Shown: positions 46,247-56,675 of the stretch, piece by piece
Layout of the letters: each line of letters begins with the position of its first letter
Position numbering within the stretch: the first letter of the stretch is position 1
Assembly: GCF_023701945.1 (NCBI RefSeq)
Contig: NZ_JABAEF010000002.1
Location: 310,001 to 374,000 of the forward strand
Direction of reading: 5' to 3'
Source: Rhizobium sp. CG5
GTDB lineage: Bacteria > Pseudomonadota > Alphaproteobacteria > Rhizobiales > Rhizobiaceae
DNA: 64,000 nucleotides
The notes under the pieces: model-generated
The model's database searches: none
Told to the model about the DNA's origin: nothing
What the model saw: only the letters and a program-made list of their open reading frames with translations
Translations under genes and position numbers: made by a program

Positions 46247-46281
46247 GAAAGGCGCGGAGTGATCCGCGCCTTTCCTGTTTG
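46247..46281. terminator. Bidirectional terminator between convergent genes
   Basis: GAAAGGCGCGGA (46247-46258), loop GTGA, TCCGCGCCTTTC (46263-46274), then CTGTTT. Confidence 0.85.
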
Positions 46282-46340
46282 GTGTGGCTGATCGAAACCG
46301 GATCCGTGCCCAAACGCCGTCTGGGTGCTGGATGTGCGGC

Positions 46341-48134
46341 TTAGAATTCCTGCCAGTCCTCCTGTTTCAGGGCCGTATTGCCGACGGAGGCCGGGGCGGA
46401 CCGGGTAGCGGGTCGTCGATCAGCCGGAGCCGGGTAACGGGGCGCCGCCGACGACCCGCGCGACACCTGCCGAGAGGAACCCTCGGCCTGGTAATGCGAC
46501 CCGAGCGCGAAGCGGCTAATCAACTGGCGCAATCGTTCGGTTTCCTGCGCCAGCGTCGCGCTTGCGGCATTGGATTCTTCCACCATCGCGGCATTCTGCT
46601 GGGTGACCTGGTCCATCTGGTTGACCGCGGCATTGACCTCCGAAAGACCCGTCGCCTGTTCGCGGGCGGAACTGGAAATCGCCTCCATGTGTTCGTTCAC
46701 GGCGACGATATTCTCCTGGATGGTGCTCAGGGCCTCGCCGGTCTCGCTGACCAGCTTGACGCCGTTGCGCACCTCGTCCGAAGAGTTGCGGATCAGTTCC
46801 TTGATCTCTTTTGCGGCCTGGGCGGAACGCTGGGCGAGTTCGCGGACTTCCTGGGCAACGACGGCAAAGCCCTTGCCGGCGTCGCCGGCGCGTGCCGCTT
46901 CAACACCGGCATTGAGGGCAAGCAGGTTGGTCTGGAAGGCGATTTCGTCGATCACGCCGATAATGTTGGAGATCTGGCTCGATGAGGTTTCGATGCGGGC
47001 CATGGCGCCAACGGCATCGGCCACCACCTTGCCCGAGCGGGCCGCATTGTCGCTCGCTGTCGCCGCCGCGGTCCGGGCTTCTTCGGCGCGCTTCGAAGCG
47101 TTCGAGACGTTCACGGTGATCTGGTCGAGGGCCGCCGCGGTTTCTTCCAGCGACGCCGCCTGCTGCTCGGTGCGCTTGGACAGATCCTGGGCGCTGTGGC
47201 TGATTTCGCGGGTACCGCTGTCGATCTGCTCCGTCGATTTCGACACGGCGGCGAGCGTGGTTCCCAGCTGCGTCACCGCTTCGTTCATGCTGCCACGCAG
47301 GCTTTCGAAATCTGCCGCGAACGGCGTGTCCAGGTTGAAGGTAAGATCGCCCGCCGCCAGTTTGGTGAGCGATTCGCCGATCGTCTTGACCGCGTGCACC
47401 CGCTCGGTCACATCGGTGGCGAATTTCACCACCTTGGTCACCTGACCCTTGTCGTTCAGGATCGGGTTATAGGAGGCGTTGATGACGACCTTCTTGCCGT
47501 TCTTGCCGATGCGGGTGAATTCGGCGGCCTGAAACTTGCCGGCCCGCAACTCTTTCCAGAAGGTCTCGTAAGCGGGGCTCTTCACAAAATCCTTGTCGAC
47601 AAACATGCTGTGATGCTTGCCCTTGATTTCGTCGATGCGGTAGCCGAGTGCATTGAGGAAGTTCTCATTTGCGCTGACGATCTCGCCCTCGGTGGTGAAC
47701 TCGATAATGGCCTGAACGCGGCTGATCGCCACCATTTGGTTCAGGAAATCGGTGTTCTGCAGGCGCGCGGCGGCATTGGCCCATTCCACGACGAAGCCGG
47801 TGGTCTTGTTGTTGTCGAGAAGCGGTGTGACGATCAGGTCAAAGGCCCGGTGCCCAACCCAGATGGTGGCCTTGTGCTGCACCTTCAGCGTCGCCAGCAT
47901 ATTGCGCTGATGGGAGGGGTTCTTGTGGAAGATGTCGATATTGGCGCCGATCAGCGATTTGAAGTCGAAACGGGGCAGTTCCTTCTTCAGGTCGCTTTCC
48001 GCTTCCTTCAGCAGGTCCTGAACGGCAGCATTCATATAACGGATGTTGAGATTGGCATCGGCGATCATAATATTGGCGGTAATGACTTCGAGCGACTCAA
48101 GTTTTGAGCGCGAGGCGTTGTTGAATCCGAACAT
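46341..48134 (-). CDS. Soluble PAS-domain chemoreceptor
   Basis: A 597-residue chemoreceptor with no membrane helix. It has two PAS domains (about 15-120 and 130-250), a short HAMP-like linker ([17 protein letters not shown]), and the signalling hairpin ([36 protein letters not shown]). After a Ser/Ala/Pro linker it ends in DWQEF, which fits the xWxxF pentapeptide that tethers CheR and CheB. AAGGA lies seven bases before ATG 48134. It probably senses an internal redox, oxygen or energy signal through PAS. Confidence 0.93.
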   Translation of the reverse strand: MFGFNNASRSKLESLEVITANIMIADANLNIRYMNAAVQDLLKEAESDLKKELPRFDFKSLIGANIDIFHKNPSHQRNMLATLKVQHKATIWVGHRAFDLIVTPLLDNNKTTGFVVEWANAAARLQNTDFLNQMVAISRVQAIIEFTTEGEIVSANENFLNALGYRIDEIKGKHHSMFVDKDFVKSPAYETFWKELRAGKFQAAEFTRIGKNGKKVVINASYNPILNDKGQVTKVVKFATDVTERVHAVKTIGESLTKLAAGDLTFNLDTPFAADFESLRGSMNEAVTQLGTTLAAVSKSTEQIDSGTREISHSAQDLSKRTEQQAASLEETAAALDQITVNVSNASKRAEEARTAAATASDNAARSGKVVADAVGAMARIETSSSQISNIIGVIDEIAFQTNLLALNAGVEAARAGDAGKGFAVVAQEVRELAQRSAQAAKEIKELIRNSSDEVRNGVKLVSETGEALSTIQENIVAVNEHMEAISSSAREQATGLSEVNAAVNQMDQVTQQNAAMVEESNAASATLAQETERLRQLISRFALGSHYQAEGSSRQVSRGSSAAPRYPAPADRRPATRSAPASVGNTALKQEDWQEF

Positions 48135-48532
48135 CGATTTGTCCTTGGGCACTGAGGTTGGTCGAGACTGTTGCGATCGTTGGTCACAAGAGGCAAGCAA
48201 GCAGGATCGTTCTGTCTGGATCAACGACTGTTGCTGCCGAGCCGAACAATGGATCTCGATGTAAATTTATATTCAAAAAGTATAATATGCGTTAACCGTG
48301 TCTAATATTTGTATAGTTTAAGAAGGGAAGTGTTGGCCCGGCATTTTCTTGCCAAATATCAAGTCCGATGAGACGCGAGCAGCAGGACGCGCCCCTCCAT
48401 GAGGCGGGTTACCGCCAAGGCATGACAGCGAAGGTCGTGCCCGACTTCCGTAAAAGCGAATGAAAACAGCAGTGCGCTGGGCCTGTGCGATCGGGATGGA
48501 ACCGTTCACACTTGAAGAGCGGAACCGCTCTA
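48135..48532. other. Intergenic region: chemoreceptor promoter and edd terminator
   Basis: The first 200 bases are AT-rich and contain a TTAACC half-site near 48292, probably the promoter region of the chemoreceptor. At about 48517-48530 there is GAGCGG-AA-CCGCTC, likely the original edd transcription terminator stem, now cut off from edd by the insertion element. No gene is seen. Confidence 0.5.
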
Positions 48533-48545
48533 GAGCAGATCCTGT

Positions 48546-49147
48546 TCAATCCGGGTCATATCCAGCAGCCCTGAAGTAGTTTGCGCATTCTGTTGGCGTG
48601 AAGCGGGGCATCAATGCGCCGACCGCGTCCCACAAAGCATCGATCTTTCTCTCCGCCCGAGCCCGCAACATTGCCTTCAACTTTGAGAAGGCGTTTTCAA
48701 TAGGATTGAAGTCGGGGCTGTAGGGCGGCAGGAACATGAGCGTGGCACCCATGCGTTCGATGGCATCGCGCACCCCGGCTGCTTTGTGTGCGGGCAAATT
48801 GTCCATGACGACAATATCTCCAGGCTGAAGGGTCGCCAGCAACACCTGCTCGACATAGGCCAGGAAGACGTTGCCATTCATTGCTCCGTCGTAGACAAAC
48901 GGCGCGGTCATGCCGGTCAGGCGCAGAGCACCGGTGAATGTCGTTGTTTTCCAGTGTCCGTGTGGCACGCCAGATCGACAGCGCTCGCCTCGAATTGCAC
49001 GTCCGCGCAGCCGTGCCATCTTCGTTGAAAGACCGGTCTCGTCTATGAAGATCAGCTTTTGCGGATCGAGATCGAGCTGCTCATCAAACCAGGCGCGTCG
49101 ACGCTTCAGGACGTCCGGTCGATCCTGCTCCAATGCGTGTGCGGACT
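48546..49147 (-). CDS. IS630 transposase, catalytic part (OrfB, frameshift product)
   Basis: The DDE catalytic half: first Asp in [20 protein letters not shown], second Asp in [15 protein letters not shown], and Glu in [19 protein letters not shown]. It has no good start of its own (the first codon of the complete frame near 49133 is TTG without a ribosome site). The frame continues upstream to the A7 run, where a -1 shift from OrfA reads [16 protein letters not shown], the usual IS630 sequence at this point. It is therefore made as an OrfAB fusion. Confidence 0.9.
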
Positions 49148-49489
49148 TTTTTTAAATGTCCAGCCGCGACCACGCAGCCAGGCACCGAGCGCGCTCCGGC
49201 TGATGCTGACCTGCCGTTCGCCCGACAGGCGCTCGACCATTTCATCGAGCGTTACGTCCCGGCAATCATCGATCATTTCGACAACAAACGCCTCGTGGGC
49301 GTCCAGAAGGGAAGGTCGTTTCCAACCCTGCGGCCGCGGTGTTGGCTCGCCCTCTACTGCTCTTGCAATCCAGCGGATCGCCGTGGAAACCCCAACCCCG
49401 AACCGACCGGCAGCCTGGCGGGCAGACATACCGGCAGCTGACGCCTTCAAGACGCGGATACGAAGATCATCGCTCAGTGCTCGTGCCAT
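49106..49489 (-). CDS. IS630 transposase, DNA-binding part (OrfA)
   Basis: The N-terminal helix-turn-helix part of the transposase ([37 protein letters not shown], then [17 protein letters not shown]). AGGAGG precedes two adjacent ATGs. Translation in this frame ends at 49106 soon after the A7 run at 49147-49153. On its own it would give a 127-residue protein that could act as a regulator. Confidence 0.9.
   Translation of the reverse strand: MARALSDDLRIRVLKASAAGMSARQAAGRFGVGVSTAIRWIARAVEGEPTPRPQGWKRPSLLDAHEAFVVEMIDDCRDVTLDEMVERLSGERQVSISRSALGAWLRGRGWTFKKSPHTHWSRIDRTS
49147..49153 (-). other. A7 programmed -1 frameshift site
   Basis: On the minus strand TTTAAAAAAAGTCC lies at the overlap of the two transposase frames. 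The frame offset is exactly -1. Confidence 0.8.
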
Positions 49490-49575
49490 CATCAACCTCC
49501 TATTCGAAGAGAAGTTGAATCAGCTTCGGTCGCTCTCGTCACATCACGTTTGATTCATCAATCACCGGATCTGCT

Positions 49576-51393
49576 CTAGAACAGCACGCTTGCACCCTGG
49601 TCGGCGGGGCCAGCAATGCGGCGCAGCGGCGCGAACAGTTCGCGGCCCATGCCGAATTCATTGTCGGAGAGATCGGCGGTCACAGGCTCTCGTGCGGCAA
49701 ATTCCGCGGCATCGACCAGAACTTCCAGCGTGCCGTTGACCGCATCGAGGCGAATCATGTCGCCTTCGCGGATGCGGGCAATCGCACCACCATCGACGGC
49801 TTCCGGTGTGACGTGGATGGCGGCCGGCACCTTGCCGGAAGCGCCCGACATGCGGCCATCGGTTAACAGCGCCACCTTGAAGCCGCGGTCCTGCAGCACG
49901 CCGAGCGGCGGCGTCAGGCGATGCAGTTCCGGCATGCCATTGGCCTTCGGTCCCTGGAAGCGCACCACGGCGACGAAATCGCGGTTGAGCTGGCCGTGCT
50001 TGAAGGCGTCCTGCAGCGATTGCTGGTCGTGGAAGATCATCGCCGGCGCCTCGATCACATGGCGCTCCGGCTTGACCGCGGAAATCTTGATCACCGCCTT
50101 GCCGAGATTGCCGGTCAGCATCTTCAACCCGCCATTCGGCTGGAACGGCGCCTCGATGCGCGAGAGGACCTTAGGATCGGCACTCTCTTCCGGCGATGGT
50201 TCGCGGATCACCGTGCCATTCTCACCCAGCCGCGCGTCGATCGTATAGGCGGCCAGCCCCTGGCCGAACACGGTGCGCACGTCGTCATGCACGAAGCCAG
50301 CCTTCAGCAGCTGCTTGATCAGGAAGCCCATGCCGCCGGCGGCGTGGAAATGGTTTACGTCGGCCAGACCGTTCGGATAGACGCGGGCCAGCAGCGGCAC
50401 GATGTCGGACAGATCGGAAATATCCTGCCAGGTCAGCAGAATGCCGGCCGCCCGCGCCATGGCGATCAGATGCAGGGTATGGTTGGTCGAGCCACCGGTC
50501 GCATGCAGGCCGACCACGCCGTTGACGACGGAGCGCTCGTCGATCATCTCGCCGGCCGGCGTGAATTCGTTGCCCTGCGCGGTGATCGCCAGGGCCCGCT
50601 TGGCGGCTTCCCGCGTCAGCGCATCGCGCAGCGGCGTGCCGGGATTGATGAAGGAGGCGCCGGGCATGTGGAAGCCCATGATCTCCATCAGCATCTGGTT
50701 GGAATTGGCGGTGCCGTAGAAGGTGCAGGTGCCGGGGCCGTGATAGGATTTGGATTCCGCCTCCAGCAGTTCCGCGCGGCCGACCTTGCCCTCGGCATAG
50801 AGCTGGCGGATGCGCGACTTCTCGTCGTTCGGCAGGCCCGTCGTCATCGGTCCGGCCGGCACGAAGATCGCCGGCAGATGACCGAAAGTCAGCGCTGCAA
50901 TCACCAGGCCCGGCACGATCTTGTCGCAGACGCCCAGATAGACCGCCGCGTCGAACATGTTGTGGGAGAGGCCGATACCGGCCGCCATGGCGATCACGTC
51001 GCGCGAAAACAGCGACAGTTCCATGCCCGGCTGGCCTTGTGTCACGCCATCGCACATCGCCGGCACGCCGCCGGCCACCTGGGCAATGCCGCCCGCCTCA
51101 TGGGCCGCCGCACGGATCAGCGCCGGATAGGTCTCGAACGGCTGATGGGCCGACAGCATGTCGTTATAGGCGGTGATGATGCCGAGATTGCCCACGACAT
51201 CGCCGGCCAGCGCGGCTTTGTCAGAGGGGGAACAGACCGCAAAGCCATGGGCGAGGTTGCCGCAGGACAGCGTCGAGCGATGCACGCCCTTGATGATCTG
51301 CCGACGCACGCGGTCGAGATAGACCTCGCGATGCGGCTTGGAACGCTCGACGATACGCTTGGTGATGGCTTCGATGCGGCTATCGGCTGTCAT
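49576..51393 (-). CDS. edd: Phosphogluconate dehydratase (Entner-Doudoroff)
   Basis: A 605-residue iron-sulfur dehydratase converting 6-phosphogluconate to KDPG in the cytoplasm. Family motifs are [58 protein letters not shown], and [14 protein letters not shown] near the C-terminus. The stop codon is TAG, and its TA is the IS630 target duplication, so the insertion left the protein intact. It is third in a zwf-pgl-edd operon, as in Sinorhizobium. Confidence 0.97.
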   Translation of the reverse strand: MTADSRIEAITKRIVERSKPHREVYLDRVRRQIIKGVHRSTLSCGNLAHGFAVCSPSDKAALAGDVVGNLGIITAYNDMLSAHQPFETYPALIRAAAHEAGGIAQVAGGVPAMCDGVTQGQPGMELSLFSRDVIAMAAGIGLSHNMFDAAVYLGVCDKIVPGLVIAALTFGHLPAIFVPAGPMTTGLPNDEKSRIRQLYAEGKVGRAELLEAESKSYHGPGTCTFYGTANSNQMLMEIMGFHMPGASFINPGTPLRDALTREAAKRALAITAQGNEFTPAGEMIDERSVVNGVVGLHATGGSTNHTLHLIAMARAAGILLTWQDISDLSDIVPLLARVYPNGLADVNHFHAAGGMGFLIKQLLKAGFVHDDVRTVFGQGLAAYTIDARLGENGTVIREPSPEESADPKVLSRIEAPFQPNGGLKMLTGNLGKAVIKISAVKPERHVIEAPAMIFHDQQSLQDAFKHGQLNRDFVAVVRFQGPKANGMPELHRLTPPLGVLQDRGFKVALLTDGRMSGASGKVPAAIHVTPEAVDGGAIARIREGDMIRLDAVNGTLEVLVDAAEFAAREPVTADLSDNEFGMGRELFAPLRRIAGPADQGASVLF

Positions 51394-51528
51394 GGGATCA
51401 TCCTGTCTGTTTGCGAACAGGCGCGGCGGCGGGAGGGCCTCGCAGCGCGGCCTGTTCAGGCCAAGGTCGAGTTCGGCATGCGGCGATCGTCCGTCGTATG
51501 CGCCACGGCATGGGGTCTCATCGGGCGC

Positions 51529-52227
51529 TCAGGGTGCCCAGTATATCGCAAGCGGCGTCCCGGCGCGATGGAGCACGGCGCGGATCGGCATGTCAGCCTC
51601 GTCCGTGCCCCCAAGAGCCTTGTCCAGCACGGCCTTTTTTTCCGCCCCTTCGATATGCAGCACCAGCAGGCGGGCATCGTGAAGACTGGAAAAGGAGAAG
51701 GTCAGCCGCGGTTCGCCGGCCCCTTGCGCTTCCATGGTCATGACGCGGCGTGGCAGCTCAAGATCAAGGGCCTCCGCCAGATGATTGCCGCCGGGGAAGA
51801 ACGATGCCGTATGGCCATCGCCGCCCATGCCGAGAATGACGATATCGAAGGGCGCGCTGATGGCGGCGGCAGCCTTGGTTGCAAGGTCTGCTGCCTCTTC
51901 CGCCGAGGAACAGTCATGGTAGAGCGGCAGGAACTGCGCACCCGCGGCGGCATTCTTCAGGAGATGCCGGGAGACCAGGCCATGGTTGGAGCGCTCATTG
52001 TCCTCCGGCACGAAGCGCTCGTCGACCAGCGTCACCACGACCTTGTCCCAGTCGAGCGGCTTTACCGACAGTGCCTCGAAAAAGGCCTTCGGCGTCGAGC
52101 CGCCGGAAACCGCGATGGAGGCTAAGCCGCGCGCCGCGATGGCAGCGGACAGGGCGTCCGCTACCGTGCCGGCCAGTGCATCGGCCAGCGCTTTGCCATT
52201 GTCATAGCTGTTGAGATGGGTCGCCAT
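51529..52227 (-). CDS. pgl: 6-phosphogluconolactonase
   Basis: A 232-residue enzyme hydrolysing 6-phosphogluconolactone. It has the family motifs [31 protein letters not shown] and [17 protein letters not shown]. It lies ten bases after zwf and before edd on the same strand. The ribosome site is weak, so translation may be coupled to zwf. Confidence 0.96.
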   Translation of the reverse strand: MATHLNSYDNGKALADALAGTVADALSAAIAARGLASIAVSGGSTPKAFFEALSVKPLDWDKVVVTLVDERFVPEDNERSNHGLVSRHLLKNAAAGAQFLPLYHDCSSAEEAADLATKAAAAISAPFDIVILGMGGDGHTASFFPGGNHLAEALDLELPRRVMTMEAQGAGEPRLTFSFSSLHDARLLVLHIEGAEKKAVLDKALGGTDEADMPIRAVLHRAGTPLAIYWAP

Positions 52228-52237
52228 GCTGCAAGCC

Positions 52238-53710
52238 TCAGTCGATTTCGTGCCAGGTGCGGCCGTCGCGCTCGATCAGCGCAATGGCCTGGCTCGGACC
52301 CCAGGTGCCGGATGTATAACCCTGCGCCTTCTGCCCGACCTCTTCCCAGCTCTTCAGGATCGGATCGACCCACATCCATGCCGCTTCCACTTCGTCGCGG
52401 CGCATGAACAGCGTCTGGTTGGAGCGGATGACGTCCATCAGCAGGCGTTCATAGGCATCGGGATTGCGCACGTCAAAAGCCTGGGCAAAGCTCATGTCGA
52501 GGGAAACGTGGCGCAAGCGCATGCCGCCCGGACCCGGATCCTTGATCATCAGCCATTGCTTGACGCCTTCGTCCGGCTGCAGGCGGATCACCAGCTGGTT
52601 GGCCTCGATCCGGCCGGCCGCATCGTCGAAGATCGAATGCGGGATCGGCTTGAAGGAGATGACGATTTCCGACATACGGCTGGCAAGACGCTTGCCGGTG
52701 CGCAGGTAGAAGGGCACGCCGGCCCAGCGCCAATTGTTGATCTCGGCCTTGATGGCCACGAATGTCTCCGTATCGGAGGCGGCTTCCAGCTCTTCCGTAT
52801 AGCCCTTCACCGGCCCGCCGGCAGAGGCACCCGCCCGGTACTGGCCGCGCACCGTCTGCTTCTCGACATTGGTCGCATTGATCGGCTTCAGCGACCGCAG
52901 GACCTTCAGCTTTTCGTCGCGCAGTGCCTCGGAATTCATCGAGGACGGCGCTTCCATTGCCACCAGGCAGAGCAGCTGCAGGATATGGTTCTGCACCATG
53001 TCGCGCAGCGCACCCGCCTTGTCGTAATAGCCGACGCGGCCTTCAAGGCCGACGGATTCGGCCACCGTGATCTGCACATGGTCGATATGCGCGGAATTCC
53101 ATAGCGGCTCGTACAGCGCATTGGCAAACCGCAGCGCCATCAGGTTCTGCACGGTTTCCTTGCCGAGATAATGGTCGATGCGGAAGATCTGCTCTTCCTT
53201 GAACACCTTACCGATCGTGTCGTTGAGCGCCTGGGCGGAGGCGAGATCCCGGCCGATCGGCTTTTCGACGACGATGCGTGTCGATTTGGTGATCAGCTTG
53301 TGGTCGCGGATCTTTTCGGCGATATCGCCGAAGATCGACGGTGATACGGCCAGGTAAAAGGCGCGCACCACGTCCTTGCCGCTATCCAGCAGCGTTTTCA
53401 GCTTGTCCCAGCCGTCCGGCGACTTGGCATCGACCGGCACATAGAACACCCGCGCGCAGAACTTGGCGACTTCGGCATCGTCATATTCGCCCTGTTTCAG
53501 GTGTTCCTTGAGGGCATCCTCGGTATATTTGCGATATTCCTCATTGGTCATCGCCGTGCGTGACGCACCGATGATCCGTGTCGGTTCGGTCAGCTGGCCG
53601 GCCAGCTGGCGGTGATAGAGGGCGGGCAGGAGCTTGCGCTCTGCAAGGTCGCCGGTGGCTCCGAACACGACATAGTCAAAGGGTTCGACGGGGATGATCT
53701 GGCTGCTCAT
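52238..53710 (-). CDS. zwf: Glucose-6-phosphate 1-dehydrogenase
   Basis: A 490-residue NADP-dependent enzyme. It has the nucleotide motif VFGATGDLAERKLLPALYH, the active-site RIDHYLGKETVQNLMALRFAN, and EKPIGRD. ATG 53710 with AGAAG upstream is preferred to TTG 53725. It is the first gene of zwf-pgl-edd, the route that in rhizobia carries most glucose, including glucose released by AglA. The promoter should lie in 53711-53807. Confidence 0.97.
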   Translation of the reverse strand: MSSQIIPVEPFDYVVFGATGDLAERKLLPALYHRQLAGQLTEPTRIIGASRTAMTNEEYRKYTEDALKEHLKQGEYDDAEVAKFCARVFYVPVDAKSPDGWDKLKTLLDSGKDVVRAFYLAVSPSIFGDIAEKIRDHKLITKSTRIVVEKPIGRDLASAQALNDTIGKVFKEEQIFRIDHYLGKETVQNLMALRFANALYEPLWNSAHIDHVQITVAESVGLEGRVGYYDKAGALRDMVQNHILQLLCLVAMEAPSSMNSEALRDEKLKVLRSLKPINATNVEKQTVRGQYRAGASAGGPVKGYTEELEAASDTETFVAIKAEINNWRWAGVPFYLRTGKRLASRMSEIVISFKPIPHSIFDDAAGRIEANQLVIRLQPDEGVKQWLMIKDPGPGGMRLRHVSLDMSFAQAFDVRNPDAYERLLMDVIRSNQTLFMRRDEVEAAWMWVDPILKSWEEVGQKAQGYTSGTWGPSQAIALIERDGRTWHEID

Positions 53711-53784
53711 ACGGGCTTCTCTCAATCAGAAACGTTGGACGGAAGAATAATCTAATCGATTTAAAAAGGCCAGCACCTTGCAGT

Positions 53785-53800
53785 GCAAAACGTCTTTTGC
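53785..53800. repeat. Inverted repeat between puuB-like gene and zwf
   Basis: GCAAAA-CGTC-TTTTGC lies eight bases beyond the stop of the upstream gene and 75 bases before the zwf ATG. It could be a weak terminator or a regulator site for zwf. Confidence 0.4.
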
Positions 53801-53807
53801 CGCAAAA

Positions 53808-55094
53808 TCAGAACCGGTCCCTAAGCGCATACCAGGTCAGCGCCAGGAACAGCAGCGGGGTGCGAAGCCTTGCGCCGCCGGGAAAGGGCGGGATTTTCAG
53901 GTCTTTCAGCAGGTCGAGGTCGGGGGCCTTTCCAAGGATCGAATCGGCATACAGTTTGCCACAGTAGTTTGACAGCATGACGCCATGGCCGGAATAGCCG
54001 CCGATCGAGGTGACACCGGGCATGACATCACGGGCAAACGGCTTGCGCGGCAGGGTGATACCCACCGATCCGCCCCAGGCATGGGTCATTTCGATCGAAT
54101 GCAGCGCCGGATAGACCTCGGCGATCTGCCGGCGGATATGGCTCGATATGTCGATTGGATTGTCGGCGGTATAGGCTTCGCGCCCGCCAAACAGCAGCCG
54201 CCCGTCGCGGCTCTTGCGGAAATAGCGCACCACGAAGCGCGAATCGGCAACCGCCTCCGATCCGGGGATGATGTCCGGGAATTTGTCGAGCGGCACGGTT
54301 GCGCCGATGAAGGAGCGGATCGGCATGACATGCGCCGCCGTCACCGGCTCCAGGTTGCCGATATAGGCATTGGTGGCGATCAGCACACGGGTCGCGGTGA
54401 TCGTGCCGGTCGGCGTCTCGATCATCGTCTTGCCACCCGCCTGGCGGATCGAAAGCGCCTTGGTCATCTCGCGGATATCGGCGCCGGCCGCCTTTGCCGC
54501 GCGGGCAAGCCCGACGATCAGTTTCAGCGGATGAATATGGCCCGTGCCGGTGTCGCGCACGCCGCAATGATAGCGGTTTGTGCCGAGCCTTTCCGCGGTT
54601 TCCTTGCCGTCCATGAAGGCGACATGCGGATAGCCGTAGCGGGTCGCCATGATGTCGGCGCTGGACCGGTAGCTCTTGTCCTGGCCCGGTTTGTGGCTGA
54701 CATTCAGCTGGCCTGGCAGATAGTCCATGTCGATGGCCTGCGCCGCCGCGAAATCCTGCACATAGTGCTTGGCCCGTTCGGCCATGTCGAATAGCGCCTT
54801 GGAGCGCTCATAGCCAAGCTCGGCTTCAAGCTCGTCCGGCCAGGCGCGCTGACCGGTGCCGAACTGGCCGCCATTGCGCCCCGATGCACCGTCGCCGATG
54901 CGATGCGCCTCGATTAGCAGCACCGAGACGCCGGAAATCGCCAGATTATAGGCGGCCTGCAATCCGGTGAAGCCGCCGCCGATGATGGCGACATCGACGC
55001 TTCTTGACCCATCCAGCGGCGGATACTCCGGCCTGTCGTCAACGGTTGCCTGATACCAGGAGAGACCCGGTGCAATGGGGCTTTGCCAAGCCAT
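53808..55094 (-). CDS. puuB: FAD-dependent oxidoreductase, gamma-glutamylputrescine oxidase type
   Basis: A 428-residue DAO-family flavoprotein. It has the dinucleotide motif VDVAIIGGGFTGLQAAYNLA, the GRNGGQFGTGQR loop typical of PuuB/OrdL, RVLIATNAYIGNL, and SIGGYSGHGVMLSNYCGK. It probably oxidises gamma-glutamylputrescine, because the adjacent gene is a PuuA-like synthetase on the same strand 15 bases upstream. AGGAG precedes the ATG. Other amines are possible substrates. Confidence 0.88.
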   Translation of the reverse strand: MAWQSPIAPGLSWYQATVDDRPEYPPLDGSRSVDVAIIGGGFTGLQAAYNLAISGVSVLLIEAHRIGDGASGRNGGQFGTGQRAWPDELEAELGYERSKALFDMAERAKHYVQDFAAAQAIDMDYLPGQLNVSHKPGQDKSYRSSADIMATRYGYPHVAFMDGKETAERLGTNRYHCGVRDTGTGHIHPLKLIVGLARAAKAAGADIREMTKALSIRQAGGKTMIETPTGTITATRVLIATNAYIGNLEPVTAAHVMPIRSFIGATVPLDKFPDIIPGSEAVADSRFVVRYFRKSRDGRLLFGGREAYTADNPIDISSHIRRQIAEVYPALHSIEMTHAWGGSVGITLPRKPFARDVMPGVTSIGGYSGHGVMLSNYCGKLYADSILGKAPDLDLLKDLKIPPFPGGARLRTPLLFLALTWYALRDRF

Positions 55095-55109
55095 GGGATG
55101 CTCCTTACG

Positions 55110-56546
55110 TCAGACGTTCAGCAGAAGGAATTCGCGTTCCCACGGGCTGATCACCTGCATGAATGTCTCGAATTCGCCGCGCTTGACGCCGGCGTAAAGG
55201 CCGATGAACTCCTGGCTCAGCACCTCCGCCAGTGCCGGCTCCTCCTCCAGCAGCGAGACGGCTTCCAGCAGGCCGCGCGGCAGGTCGACCGAGCCTTCGT
55301 TGGCGGTGCCTTCGGAGGCGGCCGTCGGCTCGATCCCCCTGATGATGCCGAGATAGCCGCAGGCCAGCGACGCGGCCAGCGCCAGATAGGGATTGCAGTC
55401 CGATCCCGGCAGGCGGTTTTCGACGCGTCGTGCGGCAGCATCGGAGACCGGCACGCGGAACGCCGTCGTGCGGTTGTCATAGCCCCAGGCATTGTTGACC
55501 GGCGCCGACATGTCGGGCGTCAGGCGGCGGTAGGAGTTGACGTAGGGCGCCATCATCACCAGGGCGCTCGGCACGTATTTCTGCATACCGCCGATGAACG
55601 AGAAGAACTCCTTCGACGCCGAGCCATCGGCATTGGAAAAGATGTTCTGGCCGGTCTCCATGTCGATCACCGACTGGTGGATATGCATGGCCGAGCCCGG
55701 CTGTGCCTGCATCGGCTTGGCCATGAAGGTCGCATAGATGCCGTGTTTCAACGCCGCCTCGCGGATCGTCCGCTTGAACAGGAAGACCTGGTCGGCAAGC
55801 TCGATCGGATTGCCATGGCGCAGGTTGATTTCCAGCTGCGCCGGGCCTTCCTCGTGGATCAGCGTATCGATCTCCAGGCCTTGCTTCTCCGAGAAATGAT
55901 AGATGTCGTCGATCAACTCGTCGAACTCGTTGATGCCGGCAATCGAATAGCCCTGGCCGCCGAGGATCGAGCGGCCCGAACGGCCTTTCGGCGGGTGCAG
56001 CGGATAGTCCGGGTCCTCGTTGACGGCGACCAGGTAGAATTCGATCTCTGGTGCCACGACCGGCTTCCAGCCCTTGGCCTCATAGAGTTTCAGGACATTC
56101 TTCAGCACATTGCGCGGCGTATAGGGCACGTCGTCGCCATCCGTGGTGATGATGTCGCAGATCACCTGCGCGGTCGGGTCGGTTTCCCAGGGCACCACCG
56201 ACAGGGTCGACAGATCAGGCATCAGCTTGATGTCGCTGTCGCGCGAATCGTAGCGGAACTGGCCGCTTTCTTCCGGATATTCGCCTGAGATCGTGTGGCG
56301 GTAGAGCGCCGAGGGCAGGGCGAGCGACGTATTGCTGGTGAATTTCGAGGTCGGCATCATCTTGCCGCGCGGCACGCCGGCCAGATCCGGCGTAATGCAC
56401 TCGATATCCTCGATGCCACGGGCCCTAAGCCAGGCGGCGGCTTCCTTCCAGGACTTGACGCCGCGGGTGGAATTGATGTCCGGGGGAATGCTTGCCTTCT
56501 TGGATGCCGCGCCTTTGGGTCTGAGCATTGATTTCTTAGGAGGCAT
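55110..56546 (-). CDS. puuA: Glutamine synthetase-like gamma-glutamylpolyamine synthetase
   Basis: A 478-residue member of the glutamine synthetase superfamily (VVAPEIEFYLV, EEGPAQLEINLRHG, AMHIHQSV, NSYRRLTPD, RVENRLPGSDCNPYLALAASLA). Its length and pairing with a PuuB-type oxidase indicate gamma-glutamylation of putrescine or a related amine and not ammonia assimilation. The Lys/Pro-rich N-terminus (about 25 residues) is extra. Similar paralogues are common in rhizobia, so the exact amine is uncertain. Confidence 0.85.
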   Translation of the reverse strand: MPPKKSMLRPKGAASKKASIPPDINSTRGVKSWKEAAAWLRARGIEDIECITPDLAGVPRGKMMPTSKFTSNTSLALPSALYRHTISGEYPEESGQFRYDSRDSDIKLMPDLSTLSVVPWETDPTAQVICDIITTDGDDVPYTPRNVLKNVLKLYEAKGWKPVVAPEIEFYLVAVNEDPDYPLHPPKGRSGRSILGGQGYSIAGINEFDELIDDIYHFSEKQGLEIDTLIHEEGPAQLEINLRHGNPIELADQVFLFKRTIREAALKHGIYATFMAKPMQAQPGSAMHIHQSVIDMETGQNIFSNADGSASKEFFSFIGGMQKYVPSALVMMAPYVNSYRRLTPDMSAPVNNAWGYDNRTTAFRVPVSDAAARRVENRLPGSDCNPYLALAASLACGYLGIIRGIEPTAASEGTANEGSVDLPRGLLEAVSLLEEEPALAEVLSQEFIGLYAGVKRGEFETFMQVISPWEREFLLLNV

Positions 56547-56675
56547 GTCTCACCGGTTCTGGTTGTTGTCTTGTTCCATCATATCGGCTGTTTGCGAATT
56601 GGCGAGGGGGAAACCGCCATTGACTTTGCCGCACCGATCGAAAAGACAGGATTTCAACTGCCTTGGGAGCCGCAT

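Larger units (their letters stand above)
48533..49576 (-). mobile_element. IS630-family insertion sequence
   Basis: A 1044-bp element bounded by TA on both sides (48531-48532 and 49577-49578), the IS630 target duplication. The terminal inverted repeats read GAGCAGATCCTGT and, at the other end, GAGCAGATCCGGT (12 of 13 identical). It encodes a two-frame transposase joined by an A7 slippery site. Both ends and both frames look intact, so it may be active. Confidence 0.92.

Noticed and set aside
48546..49495. IS630 transposase as a pseudogene broken by a frameshift
   Set aside because: The frame change is exactly -1 and sits on an A7 slippery run, the normal way this family makes its transposase.
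49921..52125. 734-codon open frame antisense to edd and pgl
   Set aside because: It spans two well-identified genes of the other strand and has no recognisable domain.
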